Shown piece after piece: positions 23,584 to 35,655 of a DNA stretch of 64,000 nucleotides. The stretch lies in contig JAYXKI010000016.1 in assembly GCA_037892935.1 (NCBI GenBank), forward strand, positions 310,001-374,000, read 5' to 3'. The number at the start of each line of letters is the position of its first letter. Position 1 is the stretch's first letter. This stretch comes from Phlebopus portentosus. Lineage: Eukaryota; Basidiomycota; Agaricomycetes; Boletales; Boletinellaceae. A model generated the notes under the pieces. It did not search any database. It had not been told where the DNA came from and saw only the letters and a program-made list of their open reading frames with translations. The position numbers and the translations under genes are program-made.

Positions 23584-25007
23584 AAGGACAGACGCTGGGG
23601 GAATTTCTGGCTCACATTCAGGGACACGTCGGAGATTCGGTGGTGGAGGCAGTCATCGCCAGCACCAGGCGAGAAGGCGAACAATGGGATGTGCGGATCA
23701 ACTACGCATTCGGCATACTTCAGGCTCGAATTCTGGGAGCAGTAACGATGGCCATCCAGGGCAGTCAATCAGCCCTTGCTCAACAGGTGGTCAACTCCCA
23801 GCAAGAGATCCTTCGACTGACCGGTACGGACTTCCTACAGCTGCACACGCAAGCTAGCTACCTGGTCGAACAAGTCGAAGCCATTCGAGCCCGAATTAGC
23901 AATGCAGAGGAAGAACTTGCGGCCCAGTACTCGATCACGGAAGGTATTCGTCGGATCCAACAAACGATTAGGCTTCGTCAATCCTACCTGACACAGCGAG
24001 CTAGGTGAGGAGGGGCAAGGTTGAGCCCTGACTCCCTGCTGCAAGGTAGAGGCCTAAGTCTAGCTAGCCGCTTTGCGAGCATGAGCTCAGACTCCGATGA
24101 CGACCAGATGCCCGGCCTGACCCCAAACCCGATAGCAGAATGTTTTGTGGATCAGATGATCGAGATCATTCGCCAGAGCAGGGAACCAGATGGAACGGAC
24201 ACTCGCACAGGACAACTGTCGTCGCAATTGCGACAGCAAGCAGCAGAAGCCGGAAGGAGCTACACTGCGGAGGTAGTTGCAGAAGGAGGGCTGGTAGTGC
24301 CTGCTGCGCTCACCCAAGAGGAACAGGAAGTCAAAGGAAGCATCGAAGTAGAAGAAGACCTCCCGGACTACGTCTCCACAGACACGCAACCCGGAAGCCT
24401 AGACCAGCAAGCCGAAGAACTGCTGAGGGAGGTAATTCCTGGGTCGCCACAACCCTGGCCATCCAACGATGGATGGGGACCGCCTCCCGATGCTGGGGAA
24501 GTATGGGAGGCGGACAACATGAGGGAAATGGGTTATGGCACGGGAATCCGGGAGCTCATGTGGAACGAGCAAGGAGAGCTCGTCGAGGGAGCGATCCAAC
24601 GGCTGGGATGGAACAGCCACTACGTCGAAAGGAACCACCTTCAGTACCCGCACCAGGACTCGCCACCAGGATCGCCTACTCCAAGCGCTCTTGAGCTTGA
24701 GGAGAGAGAAGCAAGGCTCCAGGCAGCAAGTGAGTACTCCCCAGACTCTGATTATGATTATGATCCTATCGTTCGTCCTAACAGCTGCCCTATACCATCG
24801 GCGTTCCTCGATATTCGAGAGGGACTACCAAGGCAGGGGGTAGCAAATATGACGATGGTAGTATGGGTGCAAGGTAACGACGTAGAAGAGCCAACCAGCG
24901 AGGACCAAGAGTACTTTGATGCTAATGACGATTGGGAGACAGAAGAGGAAAGCGAGGAACACGAAAGCGGCGAGAAACGATATGAAGCTCGGGAAGAAAA
25001 GGGATAG
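23415..25007 (+). pseudogene. Element A ORF1b, coiled-coil then acidic gag-leader protein
   Basis: ATG 23415 opens a 530-codon frame broken only by TGA 24006-24008 (CGA would restore it). Residues 10-195 form a heptad-rich coiled coil (LDNRLTSIDRSLRTL, LTATVAQLY, AEEELAAQY). The part after the TGA is acidic and Pro/Ser-rich (LPDYVSTDTQPGS, EEESEEHESGEKR). Element D has a comparable coiled-coil ORF in the same place (56649-56870), so this is probably a conserved leader or matrix-like part of this element group. No catalytic domain is seen. Confidence 0.5.
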
Positions 25008-25204
25008 GCCCTGGTTTAGAGCTGGGAGCTTGCCAGGAGGAAGGAAGACGCCCAAGAACTGACCGGGGAGGAAGGGTAAGGTAGCTAGTTGGAAAGCGGA
25101 GGTGGTACTCGCTGGATAACTTAGCTACTAAACCATGTATTATTGTAATGCACTGAATGAAAGTGATACTCATAAAAATGTTGGTTGAATTCGTCTAGGT
25201 CATT

Positions 25205-26227
25205 ATGTCAAACAAAGATATCATGAAGTATCCCTTGTTTAAGGGAAACCCTTATGAGTCGCTTGAGAACTTCCAGAACCAAATGATCAGCCGGTTGAAT
25301 GAAAAACATCCGAGCAACCCAGTCAAGAGGGTTAAGATTATTTTAGAGTGTCTGCGAGGTCAAGCTCAGACTTGGGTTAATGGCAAATGGGCCGTGAACA
25401 GAAATTAATTAGTCTCCACCTACAAGCGAAATGCGAACAATGAGCTTGTTATGGACAAGAAAGGTGGATGGGACGACGAGGACGATCTATGGAACGAATT
25501 AGCGCTCAACCACAACGGCATTTTTGGACTTCAAGAAGAAGCCGAGCGAAATATTAGGACGATTTATCAGGAACAGGCGTGGGTGAAGCAGTATAACAGG
25601 GCCTTTGACGATATTAGGATGAGGCTGCCAAAGCATTACGACCACCAGGCGCTGATTTACGAGTACAAGAGAGGACTCAATCAGACGATCCTAAAGGCCC
25701 TGCTTATGAATACAGACCACCCAGGTTGGGACCTGAACCAATGGAAGGAGAACGCTAGCAATCTGGAGGCCAGTCTGATGGCTGCCAAGGTAATAGGCAG
25801 CAACAGGAAATACACCCCTATGTTTAAAGATGGGCAGGCGGTATCGTACACACCAGTGCCCCCAGAAGCTCGCCGTCCAGCTGAGTTTCTGGGTGAGCCT
25901 ATGGACATCGACATGTCTAGGCGCTTTACTAGGGGGTCCCGAGGAGATGCTGGGATATGCTGGGCATGCAGCAAAACAGGTCACTTCGCACAGGACTGCA
26001 ACAACGTAGGGCGAGACACACAGGGAAGCCGTGGACACCAAACCAACTACAAGAGACGGGTGCAGAAGAGACAATCTGGCAAGACTGGCCGCTTCCTAAA
26101 ACGCCGGGAAGTTGGGATTAGCAGCGATTCTGAGATGGAAGAACTACTGGACAAGAGAACGAAGTTACCAAGGTGTAAGGAACGGGCTTCGTATACCCTC
26201 AAGGAGGATTCCGAGGAGGATTTTTGA
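25205..26227 (+). pseudogene. Element A gag (nucleocapsid with CCHC knuckle)
   Basis: The frame opens MSNKDIMKYPLFKGNP and continues past one TAA at 25406 (CAA would restore it). The capsid-like region contains AERNIRTIYQEQAW and YKRGLNQTIL, typical of Ty3/gypsy gag. It is followed by a zinc knuckle CWACSKTGHFAQDC (C-x2-C-x4-H-x4-C) and a basic tail. It ends GAT TTT TGA, and the pol frame lies in -1 and is open across this end, so Gag-Pol was probably made by -1 frameshifting at or near the T5 run. Confidence 0.8.
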
Positions 26228-29200
26228 AGGGCCGCCAGTCGACATCAGACACTGGCGAGGGCTCGAAGGACACACAAGAGATAAAGCGCTGATGGACTAT
26301 TGCTAGACCAAATTCCAACCATCCTACTATACCCATTGACGTCATTCAGGGACAGAAAAAGGTTAATCTCTCAGCTATGATTGACTCCGGATCTGCGATC
26401 ACTACTATTAGCCCCACGGTGGTACAGAGCCTAGGGCTGAGAACAGTGCCTGCAGAAGGTAATTATACCATCCGGAATGCCGATGGATCGATTAATCATG
26501 GTGGATGGACTCGGAACGTCAGAGCAATAGTGGACACAGGGATTACAAGAGGTTTAATGGACATCGCAGTGGTAGATACACACGAAGACAAGTTTCTCAT
26601 AGGAAATGATTGGCTTGAACAGCATAAGCCAACCATCGACTGGACAAAGGGGATTCTTCGCAAAGGCGGGAAGGAAATTGCATTTAATGGGATGGCACGA
26701 TTGCGTTCCATACAGCTAATCCTAGCCCCAAGGAAGCTCCGAAAACGCAGAAGATGGTGAAGAATTCCAGACTACATTCCACCCAAGTGGGATGCCGATG
26801 ACGAAAAAGAAGAAGCTTGGGAAACTAGGGTCTATTACCACAGCGACATTGATACAGGACAAAAAACTGAGAAGGAAGATGAAGAAGAACCTACGATCGT
26901 ACCACCGGACAAAGGAAAAGAAAAGGAACTGACAGCGCCGCTTGTCACGTTCGACGAAGCCATGCACAAACCACCGGAGCTTTCCTTCATCAAACAGGAA
27001 GGAAGCTGGAAATTCTTCTGGTTTGGGGACAAGTGCCAAATCACTAAGGATGAATAGACTTGGCATGACTTCGACAGTCTTGAGGATGTGGATAATATGG
27101 TTTACCGCACTATGGTCAGAGACATGGACAGGGGCGCGAGTCGCGATGAACTCTTCAACGAATATGGCGGCATGTATACAGCACGGCTTCAAGTATTGGC
27201 GATACAAGAGAACATCGGAATGGCAGCGTCGCCAACGACTTCGGAAGCACAGGCAAGAGTGCAAGAAGAGATACATGCGCAAATGACGATCGATGCCGAG
27301 GGATCTGATACAACTAGAAGGAAGAAACCTAGCATGCCACCGAAGGGAGAAAAACCGGGGCACTATGCAGCAGATCCGCTCAGGGTACGACGACAGAAGA
27401 GTGGAGGAAGTGGTACAGATTTGAACCCGGTCATAAGGAGTATTAGGGTGGAGTGGACTCCTCCATCCGTGCACGAGGGCCAAAATAACTCAACCCTGGC
27501 AGTGCAAAAGCAGTCGGTTAGCTTCACCACACGAAGCAGAGGTACAAGCAGGAGTACTTTGGGTCGGGAGCGCCGTGGAACTAAGGCCATGAAGCATACT
27601 AGGTTCGGCCACCTAGCGAGATCTCCTCCTACAAGAGACCAAGGAGTGACTAGACATGAGACGCCGTTCAAGGGTAGGCTAGTGTCTAGGAAAGTGGTCC
27701 ACCCCAAAGGGAGGGTAGTCCCACTCAATTGGCACAGGGCCGAAGTTAGTACGCCGCAATCATCAAGTAGGCTAGCTTCGGGAGCTCAAGTGCGCCCGCG
27801 AAGACCACGGTTTGAGAACCAAATGCAGGGCCCTGCTCCAACAGGGAAAACAAACGGTAAAGGTAACGGGTTCATTTCGAATTATGCCACGATGGAGCAG
27901 GGGCTCTCGCAAGGGCAGAAGGGGTGCCGATGGCGCACGCCTGTTGACTCGGTTATGCAGCCACCCAAAGTGGAAGGAAAAGTGCTAGAGAGAAGAGCTG
28001 GATCTGAGACGGAGTTCAAGGGTATCCTAGGATCGCACAAGCCCGCTACCTTATTGGATGCGGAGGACGCCTCTCGAAGTGGAAGGTCACCCAAGCCTTC
28101 TCACTGGATCCGCCGCCTAGAGCATCGACAAGTCGCATCACGGAGAGAACACCTTCTCAAGTATAACAGCATAGCTCAAAAATATGCACAAGAGAAAGCA
28201 CTCGATGAAAGGATGGCAGATTCTGCTGGCGACAAATCTCTCGAAGAAATTCTTCCAAAACAAATATGGGAGTTCAGGGATAGGTTCGACAAGGACGCCA
28301 CCAAACGGCTGCCGAAGTCGGGACAATGGGACATGAAGATCGAGCTCCTACCAGGAGCAGAGCTCCCGAAACCTGGACCGGTATATCCACTCACTCCTGC
28401 TAAAAAGTGAGCGGTAGAAGAATGGATTCGCGAGGATCTGAAGAAGGGATGGATTCGTGTTGTAGGAAATCAAGTACCAGCTGAAGAAAAGGCGAACACT
28501 TGCGCACCAGTATTTGTCATAGCCAAGAAGACAATAGGGAAGGATGGCAAGCCGGAGTATAGAATTGTTATCGACTATAGAGGACTAAATGCGGTGGTCA
28601 TTCCAGACCATCAACCGATGCCTCTGTTACATATGCTCCCGGACGATCTTGCGCATGCCAAATGGTTCTCTACACTGGATTTGCGAAGTGGGTACAACAA
28701 CATTCGAATACACCCTGGGCATGAGAAGTATGCCGCCTTCAGGACTCACATGGGAGTATACCAGCCGATGGTAATGCAATTCGGATTAATGAATGCACCT
28801 GCGGTATTCCAATGTGCAATGAACGAGCTCTCTCAGGACATGATTGGGCAGGGCATACTCATTTATTTGGACGACATTATAGTCTATGCGGAAACGGAAC
28901 AGGAACATTGGGACCTGCTAGCAGAGGTATTGCGCAGGTTAAGAGAAGCAGACTTCTTCTGCAAACCAGAGAAGTGCTACTTCGGAAAGAAGGAACTCGA
29001 CTATCTAGGATTTGTGGTTAACCAGTCGGGCATGCAGATGGATCCCTACAAGGTAAAGGCAGTTCAAGAATGGCCGGATTTGTCAAGCAAGCAAGACATT
29101 CGAAAGTTTATCAGTTTTGCGAACTTCTACCGGAAATTTATCGAAGGCTTCACCAAGATTGCTAGGCCACTAACGGAACTCATGTCTGGCAAGAAGACAT

Positions 29201-31512
29201 TTACCTGGGGAGAACGACAACAAGAGAGCTTTAGGAAACTTAAAGAAGCTTTTACCACTGCACCAATGCTAGTGCAACCGGATCACGAGAAGCAATTTGT
29301 GCTAGAGACCGACGCGTCAAACTTTGCAATGGGAGCCATGCTCTCGCAGCTCGGGGACGATGAAATTTTGCGCCCCATTGGATATTGGTCGAACACCTAT
29401 CGAGACGCCAAGAATAACTATCCAGTAATGGACAAGGAATTACTAGCAATTGTCAAGGCCTTGAGCAACTGGAGGCACCACTTGGAAGGGGCTAAACATG
29501 AGATTCGGGTGGTTAGCGATCAAGCTAACCTTCGATATTTTATGGGAGCTAGGAAGCTAAGTGGCCGCCAAGCAAGATGGGCTACATTTCTCAGCAGATT
29601 TTGATTTCGAATCGAGTATCGACCTGGAACCAAGAATTCACGAGCGGACGCGTTATCAAGAAGGCCAGACTACGAACAGGGCCAAGAAGACCAGCCAGAA
29701 CAAGTCCTACTTCCTCCGCAATTGTTCAGAACATCGGACCTGCCCATGCGCACAGTACGGGTATTTGAGCTTACAGGGGGTCCTGAACTGGGAGAGAAGA
29801 TTCGAAATGCCTATGAACGATCCAAAGAGCCAACAATCGGAACGTTTGAAGAAGGATATTGGTGGAAGGATGATAAATTGGTTATCCCACCAGATGAAGA
29901 AGTTAAGAAGGAAATTGTACGACAGTGCCACGACGCACCGGCATCGGGACACCCAGGGTTACAGAAGACTATAGACAAACTGGAAAGAAGAGTTTGGTGG
30001 CCGAAGATGAGGGAATGGGTCGAAGAATATGTGCGCACATGCGACGTGTGCCAGAGGACGAAAGCACAACGAGGAAAGACGCAACCACTGCTGCAACCAT
30101 TGCAGATAGCGACAAGGCCCTACGACGAGATTACTATAGACTATGTCACCGGACTTCCAACAACGAGCAAAGGAAACAATGCGATACTAGTGGTGGTAGA
30201 CAGGTTCTCTAAAATGGGAACTTTTATACCTACTACAGTAAATGCAAACTCGAAGACCACTGCGGACTTGATGATCAATTATGTCTACAGCAAGGTCGGA
30301 ACTCCGAAAACAGTAATCAGTGACAGGGGACCCCAATTCGCTAGCTGGTTTACAGAACAGGTGAACCAGGCCCTCGGGATCGAAACGAAGCTTAGTACGG
30401 CGTATCATCCACAAACAGATGGTCAAACGGAGCGAGTAAACCAAGAAATGGAACAGCTGTTACATTGCTATTCCAGCTTGCAACAGGACGACTGGGACGA
30501 ACATTTGCCAATGGCAGAATTCGCCTATAACAGTCGCTCTCACTCCAGTACAGGCAAGACGCCATTTGAACTGGTGTATGGATTTCAGCCGGAATTAGGA
30601 TTCAAGCTTCCGATCCGAGGAACTTAAGACTATGTGGCTATGCGAAAGAAGAATCAAGAAGAAGCAACGAAGGCGCTGGAGAAGGCACGAGATGCGATGA
30701 AGAGATTTGCAGATAGACACCGAGGCCCGATGCCGTCATTCGAAGTTGGCAATAAAGTTATGTTAGATGGTCGGAATCTAACCTTGCTAGTTCCCACAAG
30801 GAAGTTAGGGGATAGAAACCTGGGACCTTATCAAATTATCGCAAAGCATGGGCTAGTCAACTACGAGTTGGATCTCCCAAAGGAGTTGAGGATCCACCCA
30901 GTGTTTTATGCAGGACTATTGATTCCCTATCGAGAAAGGAAAGATCCGGCACAGAGAACAAGACCACCACCAGAAGTTATCGTGGGAGAAACCGAATACG
31001 AGGTTGAAGCGATCTGGGACATGAGGAAACAGCACGGAAAATGGGAATATCAGGTTAAATGGCTCGGCTACCCGGAGGAAGAGAATACCTGGGAACCTGT
31101 GGAAGGGCTGCGCAATGCCCCAGAGAAATTGCGGGAGTATCACGAGAGGAATCGTTGGCCGGACATGATAGATCTTCCCTCTAGAAAGAAGATCACGGAT
31201 ATTATAGACTCTACGTAGAGAGTAATCGACATCAAGAAAGAAGATGACGAGTTCCTGAGGATGGCACTGGGAGAGTCCATAGCTCAGAGGGTAATCAAGA
31301 GAAGAAGATACCAGAGCAAGACAGGTATCAAGCAGCGAGATTTCGGTTATCCGGAATGGCACAAGCGTCATTGGAGAGCTGCGAAAAGGCCATTCACTCG
31401 AAACAAAGCGCTGCCGGTTCGCAGATGGGATCTGCCAGAAGAGAAAGGGAATCCTTCATACAAGGATTGGTTTTGGGCTGACTCCTCGGATAGTGAGTAC
31501 AGCGATGCTTAG
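26228..31512 (+). pseudogene. Element A pol (PR-RT-RNase H-INT-chromodomain), few stops
   Basis: One reading frame carries all domains. Aspartic protease with MIDSGSAIT (26377). A long linker. RT with STLDLRSGYNN and the active site IYLDDIIVYAE (near 28860). RNase H with LETDASNFAMGAML. Integrase with its HHCC zinc part (CDVCQRT, near 30047) and DDE region (DRFSKMG, ISDRGPQF, DGQTERVNQE). A C-terminal chromodomain (YEVEAIWD...WLGYPEEENTWEP, near 31000). A tail ending SDSEYSDA. In-frame stops include TGA 26758, TAG 27056, TGA 28408, TGA 29602, TAA 30625 and TAG 31216, so this copy is inactive. The RT and integrase catalytic residues are otherwise present. Chromodomain elements target histone marks. 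Confidence 0.9.
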
Positions 31513-31527
31513 GAAGGCCTGTATTAT

Positions 31528-31776
31528 TGACCTGAACAAGTCATTAAACTATTCCAAGCATACTGGGACGTACCTTGTAAGTTGGGACCGACACTAATCG
31601 AGGTCATATTTGACCTGAACAAGTCGTTAAACTATTCCAAGCATACTGGGACGTACCTTGTAAGTTGGGACCGACACTAATCGAGGTCATATTTGACCTG
31701 AATAAGTCGTTAAACTATTCCTAGCATGTTGGGAAGCATCTAGTATGTTGGAAGCCGACACTCAGCGAGGCTTTGA
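31528..31776 (+). repeat. 83-bp tandem repeat in element A 3' non-coding region
   Basis: TGACCTGAACAAGTC-type unit starts at 31528, 31611 and 31694, giving a period of exactly 83 bp. The first two copies are almost identical; the third diverges in its second half. Confidence 0.9.
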
Positions 31777-32104
31777 ATTATTGAGCAAGTGTCACGTGAC
31801 CGCCGCCTTTCTCTGAGAACAGGTTGAGCATCAATCACGTGCTTGCCACACCCTCATCCAAAACAGGAAGTGTTTAAGTCACATGACTGCCGCACTTTTG
31901 TCTAGATGGGTTATGCATCAGGTCACATGATCAATAACAAGATGAGGACTCTGGATGTACAGTGCTACAGTTATTCCAGACAGGAGGAATGAGACACTAG
32001 TACACAAGAAGGGTCTAGTCTAGGAAGCAACAAGACGAAACAGCAAGATTATGGCTACCACAATTAAGGGATCTACACTCTCCTTGCAGTCCGAAGTGGA
32101 TCTT

Positions 32105-32115
32105 AAGGGGAGGAA
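32105..32115 (+). other. Element A polypurine tract
   Basis: AAGGGGAGGAA ends directly at the TGTTACG start of the right LTR, as expected for the plus-strand primer. Confidence 0.85.
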
Positions 32116-33721
32116 TGTTACGAAAATTGTGGCTATACAATGCGGTGTGGCATCAGACACTTTACACACCGAATTATGCAGCCTAATCAAGAGCACTTCG
32201 AAAGGCTCCAAGAACAGAATAGTGGAGGTGATTCTCGCCCACTAAGACAGCAAGGACCTGGGGAGGTCACTGTGGATTATATTCAAGAGGAACCCAATCG
32301 ACGATATTATGAGGACGAACATGATGAGAGGGAGGACCCATACGATTTGCAAGAAGGACTAGCTAGAATGCATATTGGGCACACTCCTCCACCCGAGCGA
32401 AGCTACGTGCAGATGGAGGAACGGAACATCGCAAGATACGTAGAACTCCTGCAGAAGAGACAATATTGACATAGTGCAACCAGACGCTTTGTTCACGAAA
32501 GCCTGGTCTGTACAAACTGCTATTTGGCATACCAAAGGAGTTGGGTTCTTTCGGAGTGGCTCCTTAAGAACTTCGTGGAATGCTTAGTAACTAGGGAAGG
32601 AGCTGACATCAAGATTCGACATAAGCCTGGACCCTCGGAACAAACGTTTGACCAACCATTGCCGAACCGCGGAATGAGCGCATACGATCACGAGGTATCA
32701 GTATGGCTCGGCGACAGAGATATCTATGCACTGAAGGTTGGCGTGAGAGCTTGGATCAATCAGCATCGTCACCAGACCTTGTGTCGAAACACTGCAGTGG
32801 AAGTCGATTGGCCAATCTATTACAGTGCGCCATCGGATGTCGAAAGTCTTATCGAAGAAGCAACGGATCGGATGCTAGAAGCATGGGAACGATCGGAAGA
32901 AGGGGTTATTACAGTCGACGAATGGCACGAGACGAATCACCTGGGAAGAAGATACAGGTTAACGTCAGGTACCGGACTACAATTCTCCAACATTGATATA
33001 GCGGCAAGGCACAGAAGAGTATCTGCTAAATTTACACAGCCGCCAAGGTTAATCTCTGAAGATCGGCAGGGGTTGCCGATCCCGAATCCCGAGATAATGG
33101 TCAGCCCCATGATGGAAGACTAACGGCAGAAGCTTGGCCGAAGTAACGGAGCGCCGGCGAAGCGAGATCGCGGCACATGGAAGAAGTCTCTCGTGGGAGG
33201 ATTGGCATTAAGGATTAACATGTGATAGGAATGGAGATCGATAGAAGCCTGGGGAAAGCTTCTTCGGATCAAAGATAAAGAAGGGCCTGCCTAATAGGGA
33301 AGGAAGTAGTCGGTGGTGCAACCAGGAGTTTCGGTAGTGCCACTAGAGTTGTCAGTGGTACTACAGACTCAGGACAGTAGTGGTGACACCAGCTGAAACA
33401 CATTGTCCTAACCAATGGTGAGGCATGGTCGGTAGTATTTGGTAGTCGGTAGTATTCAGTAGAAACTTTATTTAAGGCGCCAGCTGAGCGGGGTGTTGTC
33501 CCTCAGCAAAATTATTTTGTACTCTCAATCATAACTGTACCCCTTTGATTGAAACCTCTGCTCTACTGCTGAGTCAAGCTTGAGCCTATAGCTCGCTTCT
33601 TAGTAGTACATCTAACCTTCGCTACTCTACTCTCCAATAACACATTGTCAGAAGGAGGAAGCAGGGACTTGTTCCGGTACGCTCGGACTGACCACCTCGT
33701 CCGAAAACACCGGTCCTAACA
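32116..33721 (+). repeat. Element A right (3') LTR
   Basis: 1,606 bp, the same length as the left LTR. It is followed by the TTATC duplication (33722-33726) and then by the rest of the B2 LTR. Confidence 0.95.
32176..33123 (+). pseudogene. U3-encoded ORF of element A, right copy with one stop
   Basis: Same length and frame as the intact copy at 20983-21930 but interrupted by TGA at 32467-32469, where the left copy has CAA. Other differences between the copies are mostly transitions, many of them silent or conservative. Confidence 0.8.
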
Positions 33722-33726
33722 TTATC

Positions 33727-33792
33727 TCATCCACGCTTATTTGTTATTGTGTTGGCCTGCCTCAACTCAGTCCTTGAGCTGTCCGCCTAACA
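33727..33792 (+). repeat. B2 5' LTR, second part
   Basis: Continues the B-type LTR after element A and ends GCCTAACA. It is followed by AATAGAAAGAC, the same self-priming site as in element B. Confidence 0.85.
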
Positions 33793-34120
33793 TAATAGAA
33801 AGACCTACCTCTGGCTCACGCCCGATTTCATTGTTGTCGAGCGCTCACCTGTGACGTGTCCCCTGAAGTATATCTTCGAAGGACGACATCGAACAAAACC
33901 CGGTTCCTACCGTGCAGACAACAAACCCCTATCTTGCCCGTCGAAGTCCGATTGACTCTGATGTGACCCGATAGTACCCGAAGTATCAACCAATCATATC
34001 ACTGTGGTGCTCCGAATCACCCTTCTCTGGAACTCTCATCAAATGTTCTCGTGGGTAACATATAGAGTCCAGTCGTCAACTAGCATCTCCTTCATTATCT
34101 ACCTCGGAGCCTTTTGTTTA

Positions 34121-35655
34121 GTCGTCAATTTCAAAGATGAGCCGGTTATCCGAAGTCAGTCCTGCCCGAACAGCATCCCGATCCCTGTTCCACCCCCAGC
34201 CTATCAAGGTGGAGCTAACTGATGAGCAATGAGTGGCCCTCCCTGTGAACTCTAGGTGGAGCGCTTCGTGAGGACATTACATCATCAAAGCAGGAAATCA
34301 AGTCTTCGGTGCCTAGTGGGACGAGACTGCAAAGAGGTGGTACTCCCAGAGGGAAGGAAAGTCCCTCCACTGGAGAGTGAAACAAGAAGGCGATGTAGAC
34401 AAGCCCTCACCCCCTACTCCGATGCAACCAATGGCCCCCTTACCAGACCCATCGAATTCAACCACTCAAGCGTCGGCTCCCCCTGTCGAACCTTCACTGA
34501 CGTTTGGAGAATTCCGAGAGCCAGTGCCGCTCATACCGAGTGAAGAAGACGAAGAAGAAGAGGAAGAAGAACACAAGATGTCATTGTCAAAGGAAGCAAT
34601 GACTGATCTCGCGATGGCGGTTGCGCTAGCACTCCAAGCTGCAGGCGAAGGTGCGAACCAAGGATCAAAGGTGTCGAAGAAGGTCCATGTTGCCAAACCA
34701 AGAGACTTTGATGGCGAACACGATTATGTGGACTTCAAGCGAGAGCTGCGTCTCTATATCTATGCATCTGAGTCAGAATTCAGGACAAACAAGAGTAAGA
34801 TTATGTTTGCCCTGTCGTACATGAAGAGTGGTGCTGCAGCTTGCTGGGCAGAAAGTTACACCAGTGGAGCAGTCGATGAAGATGGCAACCTGACATTGAC
34901 GGATGGCTGGGACACCTTCTTGAAGAAGCTGGACACGTCGTTCGATGACCCCACCAGATCCCAGAAAGCCTTCGAACGACTAGACGCAATGTACCAAGGA
35001 GACCTCAATGCCGACGAGTTCTTCAACAAGTTTGACATTTGCCAAGTGGACGCTGGCCTAGCAACAGAGGCACATGACAAATGGTTGATGAGTCATCTGA
35101 AGAGGGCGCTAAACCCAAAGGTTGTCGAAGGTGTCATGAGATTGCCCAATGAACCGACATCGTATGAAGAGTTCAAGAAGGCCGCCATCAAGGTCGACAG
35201 GGTCGAATGCCAAATCAGGGACCTGATGGCCAAACGTCGGAGGAAGACAATTAGTTTGACAGCGATGAAGCCAGCCCCGGCACCACCAATGAGACATTCT
35301 ATGCCGCCTCAACAAGCAGTCCGTCCTTTCGTACCCCCCGCTCAAGATCGTCGTGATGCTACGGGAGTAATGTATGGAGGCTTAGGACAACCCATGGACG
35401 TGATGATGAACCAGGTGTGTCGTACATGTGCTTGTTACAAGTGTGGTCAGGTGGGCCACTATATCAGGGAATGCCTGTGAGGTCGTGAAGCGATACGTGC
35501 CATCATCGTGGCCTTTGTTCCAGAAGACAGAGAAGTGCTCCTCAAAGAGCTCGGTCAAGCGAAGGAATCCTCCTTTGAAGAGGTCGAGGTCCGAGCAGTG
35601 CCCACTGAGCTAGAAGAATTAGTGGAAGGCGAGGGTTTTCTAGAAGACCAGGCGT
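34121..35655 (+). pseudogene. B2 gag remnant
   Basis: Collinear with B gag (47139-48683) with many C-to-T and G-to-A changes. The longest open part is 34377-35480, with the capsid core (VAKPRDFDGEHDYVDF) and zinc knuckle CYKCGQVGHYIREC. Stops include the TGA directly after the knuckle (35478). The frameshift heptamer GGGTTTT is kept at 35633-35639 and the gag stop follows as in B. Confidence 0.85.

Larger units (their letters stand above)
20923..33721 (+). mobile_element. Element A: 12.8-kb chromodomain Ty3/gypsy element with ORF in its LTR
   Basis: Two 1,606-bp LTRs (TGTTACG...CCTAACA) flank a 9.6-kb interior. The 5-bp duplication TTATC lies at 20918-20922 and 33722-33726, and removing A restores the B2 LTR. 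Order inside: self-priming site, two upstream ORFs, gag, protease-RT-RNase H-integrase-chromodomain, an 83-bp tandem repeat, then a polypurine tract. By hand count the LTRs differ at about 50 sites (about 3%), nearly all transitions. Most ORFs are cut by a few stops, so A is older than B and C. Confidence 0.95.

Noticed and set aside
24140..24694. 184-codon plus-strand frame in element A
   Set aside because: Alternate frame of ORF1b, Arg/Ser-rich, typical of a frame-shifted shadow.
26722..27483. 253-codon minus-strand frame in element A
   Set aside because: Antisense to the pol linker; Cys/Phe/Arg-rich without any domain; no promoter or intron logic as seen for the C antisense gene.
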